Origin: a virus
Strand: one strand, 5' to 3'
Virus record (IMG/VR): IMGVR_UViG_3300047157_000114
Coordinates: 1 to 60,405 of that record
DNA: 60,405 nucleotides
Under the pieces are notes generated by a model. That model was not told the origin of the DNA, did no database searches, and was given only the letters and a program-made list of their open reading frames with translations. Shown here in pieces: positions 1 to 6,441 of this stretch; the stretch's first letter is position 1, and each line of letters begins with the position of its first letter. The translations under genes and the position numbers were made by a program.

Positions 1-185
1 CAGCCCACTTGCCGCCGACAAAAGTGATTAATTTTTTTAGCGGGGGGCTATTGATTCTCCAGAGCTTTGGAGATTTTTTAGGCTTTTTCCTGCGCTCTGC
101 TGCACTATCTCCAACCCTCCGACCTCTACCCCTTGCAACTCGTTTTGACGAGCTTAAAGGAGGAAGAGGTGTTCACACCTTCCCT
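1..185. repeat. Terminal direct repeat, left copy
   Basis: This block recurs almost base for base at 60219-60405. The copies differ only by one or two bases near the left edge and by the lengths of T, G and T runs. It therefore marks either a circular assembly closing on itself or true direct terminal repeats. It is GC-richer than the rest and holds inverted repeats: CTCCA/TGGAG around 56-71 followed by a T run, CTCG/CGAG around 138-153, and AGGTGT/ACACCT around 168-182. These could be part of an origin, a packaging site or a terminator; nothing decides between them. Confidence 0.93.
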
Positions 186-458
186 TTTATACCTCCACCA
201 CTTCCAGAGTGAACAAATTAAACGGAGATTTTTTGAATCTCAAACCTTTGAAAATTAAAAACTTGCTCTCCAGAGAAGCAAAAAAAAGCACCTGGGGATC
301 TAGACGGATTATATTATATTATTATTTTATTTGTTTTTTAAGTTTATTTGAGTAATTTTATATCTCAAATGGGCGTTACCAGATTTCCGCCACTAGCCAG
401 ACGCTGCGCAATAGTAAAAAATCCGTCTTTGAAATACTGAAATTTAAAACCTAAAAAA
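186..458. other. Non-coding AT-rich leader of the early arm
   Basis: No convincing gene lies here. It contains a second CTCCAGAG block near 270, a T-rich tract at 310-360 and a relatively GC-rich patch at 368-412. It leads into the first small + strand gene and probably holds the early promoter, but I could not identify a clear TAnnTTTG box. Confidence 0.4.
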
Positions 459-683
459 ATGTATAATACAATGCAAGAGAATGGCATTTTGTCTATTCTC
501 AAAAATAAAATTGACAATCTGGAAATTAATTTCCAGACCGCACTCGAGGACATTATTTTATATAATATCGAGGACGAGATAAAAGATTTATCCTTTGAAG
601 ATAAAAGAGAAATTTGGGGCGAAGTTCTGGAGCTTTCCAACCGCCTTCAAGATGACATTGAAAATAATATTTTAGAGCTATGA
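459..683 (+). CDS. Small acidic protein of unknown function (74 aa)
   Basis: The ORF starts at ATG after the A-rich leader CCTAAAAAA, the usual Bacteroidota style without a Shine-Dalgarno site. The product is acidic and mostly helical by composition, with repeated Asp/Glu/Leu patches such as EDIILYNIEDEIKDLSFEDK. I recognise no family. Its TGA stop overlaps the ATG of the next gene (680), suggesting translational coupling. A minus-strand frame across the same bases (365-640) looks like a shadow. Confidence 0.65.
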   Translation: MYNTMQENGILSILKNKIDNLEINFQTALEDIILYNIEDEIKDLSFEDKREIWGEVLELSNRLQDDIENNILEL

Positions 684-969
684 CAAAAATTAATTATAAT
701 GGCTGGGCAAATAGAGATACTTGGCTAACTAATCTAAATATTATGAACACTAGCGAAATTTATACTGCGGTTCTGGACGTCATTCAAAAAAAAATGTGCC
801 TGGCAAGAAATAGAGCCAGAGAATAAAGGGCGAAGAGCTTTGATTTTATTATTTACTATCAAGCAATTCAAGGGATTTATTTATAGATGATATTGACTTT
901 GACAAAGTTGATTATTATGAAATTCTTGGAAGCTCTGGAAGAATAAAACTAATTAATTGCGGGGCTTAA
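680..969 (+). CDS. Small phage protein with NGWANRDTWLTNL motif, frameshifted
   Basis: Starts at ATG 680, overlapping the previous stop. The first frame gives MTKINYNGWANRDTWLTNL, which resembles the widespread small phage family with an N-Y/W-ETWLVNL motif of unknown function. The frame breaks in the A9 run near 785-793. Removing one A gives KKCAWQEIEPENKGRRALILLF, and a further shift gives DIDFDKVDYYEILGSSGR ending in TAA at 967-969. I read this as one gene of about 95 residues with two indels. A strong terminator hairpin follows at its stop. Confidence 0.5.
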
Positions 970-985
970 TTGCTCCGCTTTTTTT
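959..985 (+). terminator. Rho-independent terminator
   Basis: Stem GCGGGGC, loop TTAATT, stem GCTCCGC (one G-T pair), then seven T residues. It closes the first two small genes. Confidence 0.8.
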
Positions 986-1045
986 GACTAATTAAAAAAA
1001 TTACTAACATGAAAAATATTTTAATTTATCTAGTTGCAATTACTT

Positions 1046-1228
1046 ATGAATTACAAGATTATAATTGATTACCACACTTTCACAGATAGAGAGAGAGCGG
1101 AAGAATTCACAAAACATCAAATTGCAAAAGCTAAAGCAGAAGATGAAATTTTTGAAATTTATACAGATACAGAATTTGAATTTTATTTCAATTCATCTGA
1201 GGGAAATCAAAAAATATATCTCACATGA
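1046..1228 (+). CDS. Hypothetical protein (60 aa)
   Basis: The chosen start is ATG 1046, giving MNYKIIIDYHTFTDRERAEEF. A TTG at 1034 is in frame, and a separate short frame from ATG 1009 reads MKNILIYLVAITYEL before stopping. That short frame resembles the start of the next gene (MKQFKF...ITYEYDF), so the true gene may begin at 1009 with a frameshift near 1060. The product is acidic, with a helix DRERAEEFTKHQIAKAKAEDE followed by likely beta strands. No family recognised. A terminator follows. Confidence 0.5.
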   Translation: MNYKIIIDYHTFTDRERAEEFTKHQIAKAKAEDEIFEIYTDTEFEFYFNSSEGNQKIYLT

Positions 1229-1251
1229 AAAAAAATATCTCACATGAAGAT

Positions 1252-1282
1252 TGGGGGAATTAAAAACCCCCCATTCTTTTTC
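1252..1282 (+). terminator. Rho-independent terminator
   Basis: TGGGGG pairs with CCCCCA across an A-rich loop, followed by a T-rich tract. Downstream is a leader like that of the preceding unit (AATAAATACTGAACATG compared with AAAATTACTAACATG). Confidence 0.65.
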
Positions 1283-1308
1283 TAACTAAAAATTAATAAA
1301 TACTGAAC

Positions 1309-1601
1309 ATGAAACAATTTAAATTTAGAATGGCTTGATAACTTATGAATATGACTTTAAGATAGAAGACTCCAGGAAAAAAACGGCTCTGGAGCTTTGC
1401 GATGAATTTCAAAACATTGACGCATTTATTTGTGATACAGATGACCGAGCTGCATGAAATTTTGACGATTGTTCCCGAGATTATGATGTTTCATGCAAAG
1501 AAGATAAAAACCCGTCAACAATACGCAGATGTATTGCTACACTACTGATGCTATTAAATGAATACGCTATCAAACATCTTCCAAATTATATAAAAAAATA
1601 A
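1309..1601 (+). pseudogene. Broken small protein, possible paralogue of the preceding gene
   Basis: ATG 1309 gives MKQFKFRMA then TGA. A second frame from about 1337 reads ITYEYDFKIEDSRKKTALEL, continues for some 85 codons and ends in TAA at 1599-1601. It is interrupted only by an in-frame TGA at 1455 (AA*NFDD). TGA is a normal stop elsewhere in this genome, so recoding is unlikely; I infer one indel near 1335 and one substitution or a real nonsense mutation. The ITYE-x-D/Y pattern resembles the upstream unit. Confidence 0.4.
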
Positions 1602-1605
1602 AATT

Positions 1606-1971
1606 ATGGCTTATAAATACCCAGATATAAAATTTTACGATTACGATTTTTACTTGAGCGGAATTCCGATAGGAGTTTTAATGCGACCCGAAGAAACAGA
1701 TTTAAAAGAAGTCCAGGAAGCATGGAAAGAAGTTTTTTTCAGAGGTGCGGAAAAATCTACAAGAGAAACTATAAAGGCAAAAAATGTCGGTTTAGTTTTA
1801 AATAGAATCTTTCTATATATAGAGGATTATAGACAATCTCAAAAAAGAAGACGAACAAAAGCAGATATGGGCTGATAAAGGTAAAAGTAAAGAGATAAAA
1901 GAACTTAAGGAGAAAATAAAACAACTCCAGGAGGAAGTAAAAAATGCTAAACAATTTCAACTTAAATTTTA
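1606..1971 (+). CDS. Hypothetical protein with C-terminal coiled coil, frameshifted
   Basis: Starts ATG after TAAAATT. The first frame (1606-1875) begins MAYKYPDIKFYDYDFYLSG. Around 1833 the reading continues better in another frame as NLKKEDEQKQIWADKGKSK and then KEIKELKEKIKQLQEEVKNA, a clear heptad coiled coil ending in TAA at 1970-1972, five bases before the next ATG. I infer a single-base indel near 1833 and a real length of about 121 residues. Function unknown. Confidence 0.5.
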
Positions 1972-1976
1972 AAATT

Positions 1977-2363
1977 ATGATAAACACAATTGAATCGAGT
2001 ATAATTGAACACGCAATCGACAGACTCGAAGACGGATCCCTAGAGGATAAATATTCTGATGATCTGCACCATTATTTATTTAATGAAGATTATTTTATAA
2101 CTTATTACTCCAGAGCTAACCAATGGCTTAAAGATAACGATTTATCAGTTTGGGAAGTGATGAGTTACTGCAACGAGCAAGAAAAGGACAATTTCGGGGA
2201 AATTCAGACGACTTTTGATAATCCCGAAACCCTAGTTAATCACTACGCATATTGGAGAGGGCAAGAGCTTTTAAATTCATTAGAGTTGGAGCTTTCCGAC
2301 CGATTAACCGAAGATGATATAAAGAATTTGATTTCAGAAATGGAATCAATGTTAGTCAATTAA
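1977..2363 (+). CDS. Hypothetical acidic phage protein (128 aa)
   Basis: I choose ATG 1977 (MINTIESSIIEHAIDRLEDG) because it follows the previous stop with the usual TAAAATT leader; an upstream in-frame ATG at 1944 would overlap the coiled-coil gene. The protein is acidic and Trp-containing, with segments RANQWLKDNDLSVWEVMSYC and NHYAYWRGQELLNSLELELS. It suggests a small helical protein of the type common in phage early regions. No enzymatic motif is visible. A terminator-like structure follows. Confidence 0.6.
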   Translation: MINTIESSIIEHAIDRLEDGSLEDKYSDDLHHYLFNEDYFITYYSRANQWLKDNDLSVWEVMSYCNEQEKDNFGEIQTTFDNPETLVNHYAYWRGQELLNSLELELSDRLTEDDIKNLISEMESMLVN

Positions 2364-2375
2364 TTAGTTTAACAT

Positions 2376-2425
2376 GGGAGCTGATGAGCTAGGCGATTTA
2401 TCGACTAAAGCTGAGGCTCCCTTTT
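2376..2425 (+). terminator. Terminator-like long hairpin
   Basis: GGGAGC (2376-2381) pairs with GCTCCC (2416-2421), followed by TTTT. The 34-base interior can fold further (AGCT/AGCT and CGAT/ATCG). It contains CTGATGAG but no partner GAAA, so a hammerhead ribozyme is not supported. Confidence 0.55.
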
Positions 2426-2436
2426 AAAATCAAAAA

Positions 2437-2793
2437 ATGGAAAAATCAAATACAGAAATATTAAAAGATTTAATAAAATATAGTATTATTGACGAAGTAA
2501 AGAATGTTGAAGACATTAGTTATTTCGAGGAACTAATATTCAAAGTAGGAATGTTAGGAGAAAAAAAGGCAAAATACACCTTTGAAAACGGCTTCACACT
2601 TTCAGTTGTAGCGGGAGAAAATCAGGGATATTACGGCAACGGAGAAACAAGTTTTGAAGTAGCGGTATTAGACCAAGAAAATAAATTCATTACAAAGGAG
2701 TTTGAAGATTCTTTTGATGATGTTTTAGGTTGGCAAACGACCGACCAAATTACTAATATGATAACTAAAATTAAAAATTATGAGGAAAAATAA
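2437..2793 (+). CDS. Hypothetical protein (118 aa)
   Basis: Starts at ATG after CAAAAA. It has an N-terminal helical part (residues 1-50) and then a likely beta-rich part with TFENGFTLSVVAGENQGYYG and ETSFEVAVLDQENKF, typical of small phage proteins of unknown role. No family recognised. Its stop lies 14 bases inside the next gene, so the two are probably translationally coupled. Confidence 0.65.
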   Translation: MEKSNTEILKDLIKYSIIDEVKNVEDISYFEELIFKVGMLGEKKAKYTFENGFTLSVVAGENQGYYGNGETSFEVAVLDQENKFITKEFEDSFDDVLGWQTTDQITNMITKIKNYEEK

Positions 2794-3376
2794 AATTAAA
2801 GATGATTTAGATTTCATTAATAATGCTTTTAGCGGTAAGAAGCCAAGCGTTATAAATTGGGATAAAATAAATAAAATGTCTAACGCAGAGCTTAACGCTC
2901 TTCATAAAAATTTTGAAATAATGGGATTAGATATGTATTTAACCAGGAAAAAGTATGTTAAGAACTGGGAGCATACTCCAGAGGAACAAAAACATAATGT
3001 CAAAATTTCCAGAAATGGAAGAAGCATTGACTCCTCAAAAGTAATGACAATAGAATTTGAGGAAATTTATTGGCGTAAAGCTAATCAAATTCATCAATGG
3101 TTTGTTAAAAATATTCAAAACGGAATTGATAATTGCGCTGAATATTATGTAAGCAGCGAACAATTAGCAAACCTCCTGGACGATATATTATATTCATTAA
3201 AAAATAAAGACCATGCGGAGTCGGTACTGCCGACTTCAAAAGGTTTTTTCTTTGGCTCTGATGAATATGACGAAGATTATTGGCAAGATCTCCAGGTAAC
3301 TGCTGATGAGTTAGAGGAATTATTAAGTAGTAGCGAAGCTTTGGAAGATGATTTTTCTTATAGAGCTTCCTGGTAA
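2780..3376 (+). CDS. Conserved phage protein of the MGLDMYL family
   Basis: 198 residues starting MRKNKIKDDLDF. From residue ~48 it carries MGLDMYLTRKKYVKNWEHT, then IYWRKANQIHQWFVKNIQNG, a conserved Cys/Tyr segment (NCAEYYVSSEQL) and SVLPTSKGFFFGSDEYDEDY. These motifs mark a protein family found in many phages of diverse hosts. Its function is not established and it is sometimes mislabelled as a kinase. The N-terminal ~47 residues look like an extra extension. It overlaps the preceding gene by 14 bases. Confidence 0.75.
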   Translation: MRKNKIKDDLDFINNAFSGKKPSVINWDKINKMSNAELNALHKNFEIMGLDMYLTRKKYVKNWEHTPEEQKHNVKISRNGRSIDSSKVMTIEFEEIYWRKANQIHQWFVKNIQNGIDNCAEYYVSSEQLANLLDDILYSLKNKDHAESVLPTSKGFFFGSDEYDEDYWQDLQVTADELEELLSSSEALEDDFSYRASW

Positions 3377-3382
3377 CAATCA

Positions 3383-3538
3383 AATGGGGTAATTCAGTAG
3401 GTAGAAGCTATACTTGAAATTAATTTAAAGCCGTAATTAAGCTAGTAATTAATTCTAACAACACCAGGAACTCAATTCTAGAACAAGAGGAAATGGTGGG
3501 TATAGAAGTCGGAGGTTCGAGTCCTCCCCCCTATTACT
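3383..3538 (+). tRNA. tRNA-like gene, possible tRNA-Phe(GAA), interrupted by ~80 nt
   Basis: The 5' half has a D arm of tRNA type (TAATTCAGTAGGTAGAAG, 3390-3407), then CTATAC and loop TTGAAA with GAA at 3416-3418. The 3' half, about 80 bases later, has GTATAG (3500-3505) able to pair with CTATAC, a variable loop, and a canonical T arm GGAGG-TTCGAGT-CCTCC (3511-3527). The acceptor AATGGGG can pair with CCCTATT if one C of the C6 run is an error. No CCA is encoded. The insert (about 3420-3498) is too short for a normal group I intron and shows no recognisable core. It may be a true intron, an assembly artefact or a decayed tRNA. Confidence 0.4.
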
Positions 3539-3605
3539 AACTGGCGGATATTCAACATAAACCGTAATATCTGAATCAATGGAAGTTATGACTCCATAGC
3601 CAAAA

Positions 3606-3636
3606 AAACCTGGATTGATTCTCCAGGTTTATTTTA
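3606..3636 (+). terminator. Rho-independent terminator
   Basis: AAACCTGG (3606-3613) and CCAGGTTT (3623-3630) form a perfect 8-bp stem followed by ATTTTAA. It separates the tRNA-like element from the next small genes. Confidence 0.75.
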
Positions 3637-3651
3637 ACTAAAATTAAAATT

Positions 3652-3780
3652 ATGAACAACAAGAATAAACCAAATAGAGAAAGAACCAACAAAGGAGAAA
3701 AGGTATTCCAGATGAAAGGAACATTCCAGGAAGTTTGGAAAGAGTACATGAAGTTTAATGAGGAATTCAAAAAAATCTAA
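3652..3780 (+). CDS. Small basic protein (42 aa)
   Basis: ATG follows TAAAATT. The product begins MNNKNKPNRERTNKGEKVFQ and ends KEYMKFNEEFKKI. It is Lys/Asn-rich at the N-terminus and helical at the C-terminus. Too short to classify. It ends four bases before the next start. Confidence 0.5.
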   Translation: MNNKNKPNRERTNKGEKVFQMKGTFQEVWKEYMKFNEEFKKI

Positions 3781-3784
3781 AACT

Positions 3785-3997
3785 ATGGAAGATTTAATAT
3801 ATGGTAAAAAAACCACTGAGCTTTCAAAAGCTGAATGGAAATTTTATGATGAAGATTTACACGATTTAAATAATTGTGATAAATGTAACACCATCATGCA
3901 CACATCAGAGGATTTATACTGGCAAATAGATTGGGATACTTTTTTTCAAGGATATGACGCTTTATGCTATAAATGCTATAACAATTTAAACCATTAA
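3785..3997 (+). CDS. Small zinc-ribbon-like protein (70 aa)
   Basis: I choose ATG 3785 with leader TAAAACT; an in-frame ATG at 3758 lies inside the preceding gene. The protein has a CDKC pair near residue 37 and a CYKC pair near residue 63, consistent with a four-cysteine zinc site. The rest is acidic and aromatic (DLYWQIDWDTFFQGYDALCY). Probably a small regulatory or scaffold protein; the function is unknown. Confidence 0.6.
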   Translation: MEDLIYGKKTTELSKAEWKFYDEDLHDLNNCDKCNTIMHTSEDLYWQIDWDTFFQGYDALCYKCYNNLNH

Positions 3998-4001
3998 AAC
4001 T

Positions 4002-4295
4002 ATGGAACGACACGACTACGAACTAAAACAACGAGAAGATCAGATCATTCATGTAACAAATGAGTCAGCAATTGTAAATTCATTTGAATTGAGAATTGAT
4101 TTTGAATATAAAAACCAAAGATACGGAGCATATTGCACTTATGAGGTAGAGGGTAGGGGTATTTGTGATATAGGAATATATCATGCAACTTCAGCCAGGG
4201 GAATTGAACAACCTATTTATGATGAGCTTTACGAACAAGTAAGAGAATATTATAAAGAGGAGTTTCACATAGATGAAAAAAGTTTGGATTGGTAA
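4002..4295 (+). CDS. Hypothetical protein, paralogue of next gene (97 aa)
   Basis: Starts ATG after TTAAAACT. The central strands NSFELRIDFEYKNQRYGAYC and a C-terminal helix IYDELYEQVREYYKEE parallel the next gene (FLVDVKFQYNENIYRVSCDY and IYKEATEIIYEM). The two look like tandem paralogues of a small alpha/beta protein. Its TAA overlaps the ATG of the next gene by one base. Function unknown. Confidence 0.6.
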   Translation: MERHDYELKQREDQIIHVTNESAIVNSFELRIDFEYKNQRYGAYCTYEVEGRGICDIGIYHATSARGIEQPIYDELYEQVREYYKEEFHIDEKSLDW

Positions 4296-4528
4296 TGAGA
4301 AAAATATTAAACCAAAAAGTCCAGGCTCACATCTTCCTGGTAGATGTTAAATTTCAGTACAATGAAAATATTTATAGAGTCAGCTGTGATTATTATTCTG
4401 ATTCTGGAGTAGAAAACATTGATGTATATAAAGAGGACGTTTACTTAACACCTAATTCAAAAAACAATAAAGAAATATATAAAGAAGCGACTGAAATTAT
4501 ATATGAAATGAATATAAAAAATAAATAA
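4295..4528 (+). CDS. Hypothetical protein, paralogue of preceding gene (77 aa)
   Basis: I choose ATG 4295 (MRKILNQKVQAHIF) overlapping the previous TAA; the longer TTG start at 4289 is less likely. It shares the strand pattern and C-terminal helix of its neighbour, with weak identity. No functional motif is seen. Confidence 0.55.
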   Translation: MRKILNQKVQAHIFLVDVKFQYNENIYRVSCDYYSDSGVENIDVYKEDVYLTPNSKNNKEIYKEATEIIYEMNIKNK

Positions 4529-4579
4529 AATGATATGATTATTATTATTAAAATTTATTTAAATTATTATTAAAATTAA

Positions 4580-4587
4580 TATATTTG
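4580..4587 (+). promoter_or_regulatory. Bacteroidota-type promoter -7 box
   Basis: TATATTTG fits the Bacteroidota -7 consensus TAnnTTTG and lies four bases before the ATG of the next gene, after an AT-only stretch. The transcript may be nearly leaderless. Confidence 0.55.
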
Positions 4588-4591
4588 CAAA

Positions 4592-4798
4592 ATGGACAAT
4601 CAGTTTTGTAAAAAGTGTGAGAGTAAAAACATAGTGCTAGAAACTTTTGAATATTTAGGCGATTATGCTTCACATGATTACATTTGTCTGGACTGCAAAC
4701 ATCAAGGAACATTATTTTATGATGTCAAATACACTATAACTAACAACTATTTTATTAAAAATGAAACTAAAAAAACTAATCAGAAAGAAAAAACATAG
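4592..4798 (+). CDS. Small zinc-ribbon protein (68 aa)
   Basis: MDNQFCKKCESKNIVLETFE carries the CxxC pair at residues 6-9, and CLDC lies near residues 31-34. The spacing is that of a classic zinc ribbon. The C-terminus is Lys-rich and low complexity. It follows a good TAnnTTTG box. The next gene overlaps its end by 38 bases. Likely a small nucleic-acid or protein-binding factor; the precise role is unknown. Confidence 0.6.
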   Translation: MDNQFCKKCESKNIVLETFEYLGDYASHDYICLDCKHQGTLFYDVKYTITNNYFIKNETKKTNQKEKT

Positions 4799-4958
4799 AC
4801 AATATATTGCTGAGTATATATTATGTTTAGATTTTGAATGCGATAATTTGAGAAAGAGGTTAAGATCCGTCAATGATAAAACTCTTATTCGTAAAATAAT
4901 ATTCAAAACAAAACTTCAAAAAAAATATAGCAAAAGATTACAACTCTTAAACTTTTAA
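4761..4958 (+). CDS. Small very basic protein (65 aa)
   Basis: Begins MKLKKLIRKKKHRQYIAEYI and remains Lys/Arg-rich throughout (RKIIFKTKLQKKYSKRLQ), suggesting nucleic-acid binding. The start lies inside the preceding gene with leader ATTAAAA. It ends four bases before the next ATG. No family recognised. Confidence 0.45.
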   Translation: MKLKKLIRKKKHRQYIAEYILCLDFECDNLRKRLRSVNDKTLIRKIIFKTKLQKKYSKRLQLLNF

Positions 4959-4961
4959 TTT

Positions 4962-5129
4962 ATGGAAGAACAAATAAAATTGTATGAGTATAGAATAGAG
5001 GCTATCATAAATAGAGTCTCTGAGTCCATTGACAAGCTAGAGAAACTGCAAGATACCTCTGGAAACCTATCATACGTACAAGGCAATCAACTTGAAGAAA
5101 TTATAACCGACTTAAAAGAAATACAATGA
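4962..5129 (+). CDS. Small coiled-coil protein (55 aa)
   Basis: MEEQIKLYEYRIEAIINRVS followed by ESIDKLEKLQDTSGN and QLEEIITDLKEIQ: a short helical hairpin. Its TGA overlaps the ATG of the DnaA-like gene (ATGA), so the two are likely coupled. Confidence 0.5.
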   Translation: MEEQIKLYEYRIEAIINRVSESIDKLEKLQDTSGNLSYVQGNQLEEIITDLKEIQ

Positions 5130-5437
5130 AAGAACACATATTCAAACAATACCTGGAGAACATACTTAACTATTTAGATATTTCTGTTGAAGAATTATTT
5201 GAAAAAACGAAGAAAGATGAAATAGTAAAGCCAAGACAAATGCTGTTTTATTTATGTAGTGTTAAATCAAACATGGGACAAAAAGAAATAAGCGGTTATC
5301 TTAAAAAGATTAACCAAGATGTACCGCAAGAAATCATACACTATGGTATAACTGCATTTAAAAAACTAATTGAGGAAGATAAAGATTATGTTTATATTAT
5401 AGATAAATTAAGTAAGATAAACCATGATGTTGAGTAG
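5126..5437 (+). CDS. Stand-alone DnaA domain IV-like DNA-binding protein
   Basis: 103 residues. Residues ~35-85 follow the helix-turn-helix of the DnaA C-terminal domain: KPRQMLFYLCSVKSNMGQKE then ISGYLKKIN and IIHYGITAFKKL, compared with KPRQIAMYL...LPEIGRAFG-RDHSTVLHA in DnaA. There is no AAA+ domain. The DHSTV signature is replaced by VPQEIIHYG, so the DNA specificity is probably different. It sits just upstream of the recombination and replication genes and may mark the origin or act as a regulator. A second such protein lies at 11982-12404. Confidence 0.6.
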   Translation: MKEHIFKQYLENILNYLDISVEELFEKTKKDEIVKPRQMLFYLCSVKSNMGQKEISGYLKKINQDVPQEIIHYGITAFKKLIEEDKDYVYIIDKLSKINHDVE

Positions 5438-5444
5438 TATTTTT

Positions 5445-5834
5445 ATGGAGGCAGTAAATGATCCAGGAACAACTTCAATGGACGGAAAAGGTTACAAAGC
5501 CAGAATGAAATTAGGAATAAAAATAGCTCAAGATATAGAAACAAAGAGGGTAAAGATATATGACTTATCCTCTGCGGGTAATTATTATGTAGAAATGCAA
5601 GGAGAAAATTTAGAAATTATTTTAAATCAGGGGTGGAGTGTAGGAGTATATAAAATTACATTAGAAAAATATAAAAAAAAACTTGATAGAATTAAATTAG
5701 GAATATCAAGCGAACTTAATGGGAACAAGAGTAACAAAAGGCTTTTATATTTAAAAGAAGCCAGACAGCAAATCCTAAATAAGTATTATAAGGTTACTCA
5801 AAAACTAACTAAAATTAAAACAAATGCCAAGTAA
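5445..5834 (+). CDS. Hypothetical protein (129-136 aa)
   Basis: I choose ATG 5445 (MEAVNDPGTTSMDGKGYKAR), which avoids overlap; ATG 5424 is also in frame. The N-terminal two thirds looks beta-rich with GNYYVEMQGENLEIILNQGW, and the C-terminus is a basic helix (LKEARQQILNKYYKVTQKLT). No family recognised. It overlaps the annealing-protein gene by 11 bases, suggesting a place in the recombination operon. Confidence 0.55.
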   Translation: MEAVNDPGTTSMDGKGYKARMKLGIKIAQDIETKRVKIYDLSSAGNYYVEMQGENLEIILNQGWSVGVYKITLEKYKKKLDRIKLGISSELNGNKSNKRLLYLKEARQQILNKYYKVTQKLTKIKTNAK

Positions 5835-6441
5835 AACTATTAATAAAAAATCCACATTTGATGTGCTGAATGCGGTCAATGTGAACGATAGGACAGAAAA
5901 AAAAGGTCAACTTACTTATCTGTCTTGGTCGTGGGCGTGGCAAGAGGTAAAGAAAACTTTTCCTGATGCTACCTATACATATTACAGAGACTCAGAAACC
6001 AATCTACCATTCTCCTACAAGGAGGGGGTGGGTGCTTTTTGTCATACTTCTGTAACGATTAAAGAGGAAACACTAGAGATGTGGCTTCCTGTTATGGACA
6101 ATAGAAACCAATCGGTTTTGAAACCAAATTCAACTCAGATCAATAGTACACTTATGAGATGTTTAACTAAAAATCTAGCGATGCATGGAATGGGATTGTA
6201 TATATACGCAGGGGAGGATATACCTCAAATAACTGCTGAGGAAATTAGCAAGTCAAACCAAGAGAGTTCGGCTAAAAAAGTCAAGGTAACAGACGACAAT
6301 TGGTCTAAGATAGTAGAGACATCAAAGAGGCTTCAGTCTCAGAAAGTAAAGTGGGATACTATCTTATCAAGACTTATGGATAAGTACATAGTGGACGAGA
6401 CTCAGATAGAAAAACTTAACAAAGAACTCTATGGAAAATAA
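5824..6441 (+). CDS. DUF1071/Sak-type single-strand annealing protein
   Basis: 205 residues. Residues ~15-140 carry the DUF1071 pattern: VNVNDRTEKKGQLTYLSWSW, AWQEVKKTFPDATY, then CHTSVTIKEETLEMWLPVMD and NSTLMRCLTKNLAMHGMGLY. This family is related to phage single-strand annealing proteins (Sak group) that pair complementary ssDNA during phage recombination. The exonuclease gene follows with an 11-base overlap, giving a Red/RecET-like pair. Confidence 0.82.
   Translation: MPSKTINKKSTFDVLNAVNVNDRTEKKGQLTYLSWSWAWQEVKKTFPDATYTYYRDSETNLPFSYKEGVGAFCHTSVTIKEETLEMWLPVMDNRNQSVLKPNSTQINSTLMRCLTKNLAMHGMGLYIYAGEDIPQITAEEISKSNQESSAKKVKVTDDNWSKIVETSKRLQSQKVKWDTILSRLMDKYIVDETQIEKLNKELYGK

Noticed and set aside
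1309-1601. Recoding of TGA as Trp
   Set aside because: One in-frame TGA suggests it, but TGA, TAA and TAG all end intact genes elsewhere and Trp is encoded by TGG.
2376-2421. Hammerhead ribozyme
   Set aside because: CTGATGAG is present but the required GAAA and cleavage-site helix are missing; a terminator explains the structure better.
3540-3602. A second tRNA directly after the interrupted one
   Set aside because: GATATT/AATATC and ATGGA/TCCAT hairpins exist, but no acceptor stem or anticodon arm can be formed.
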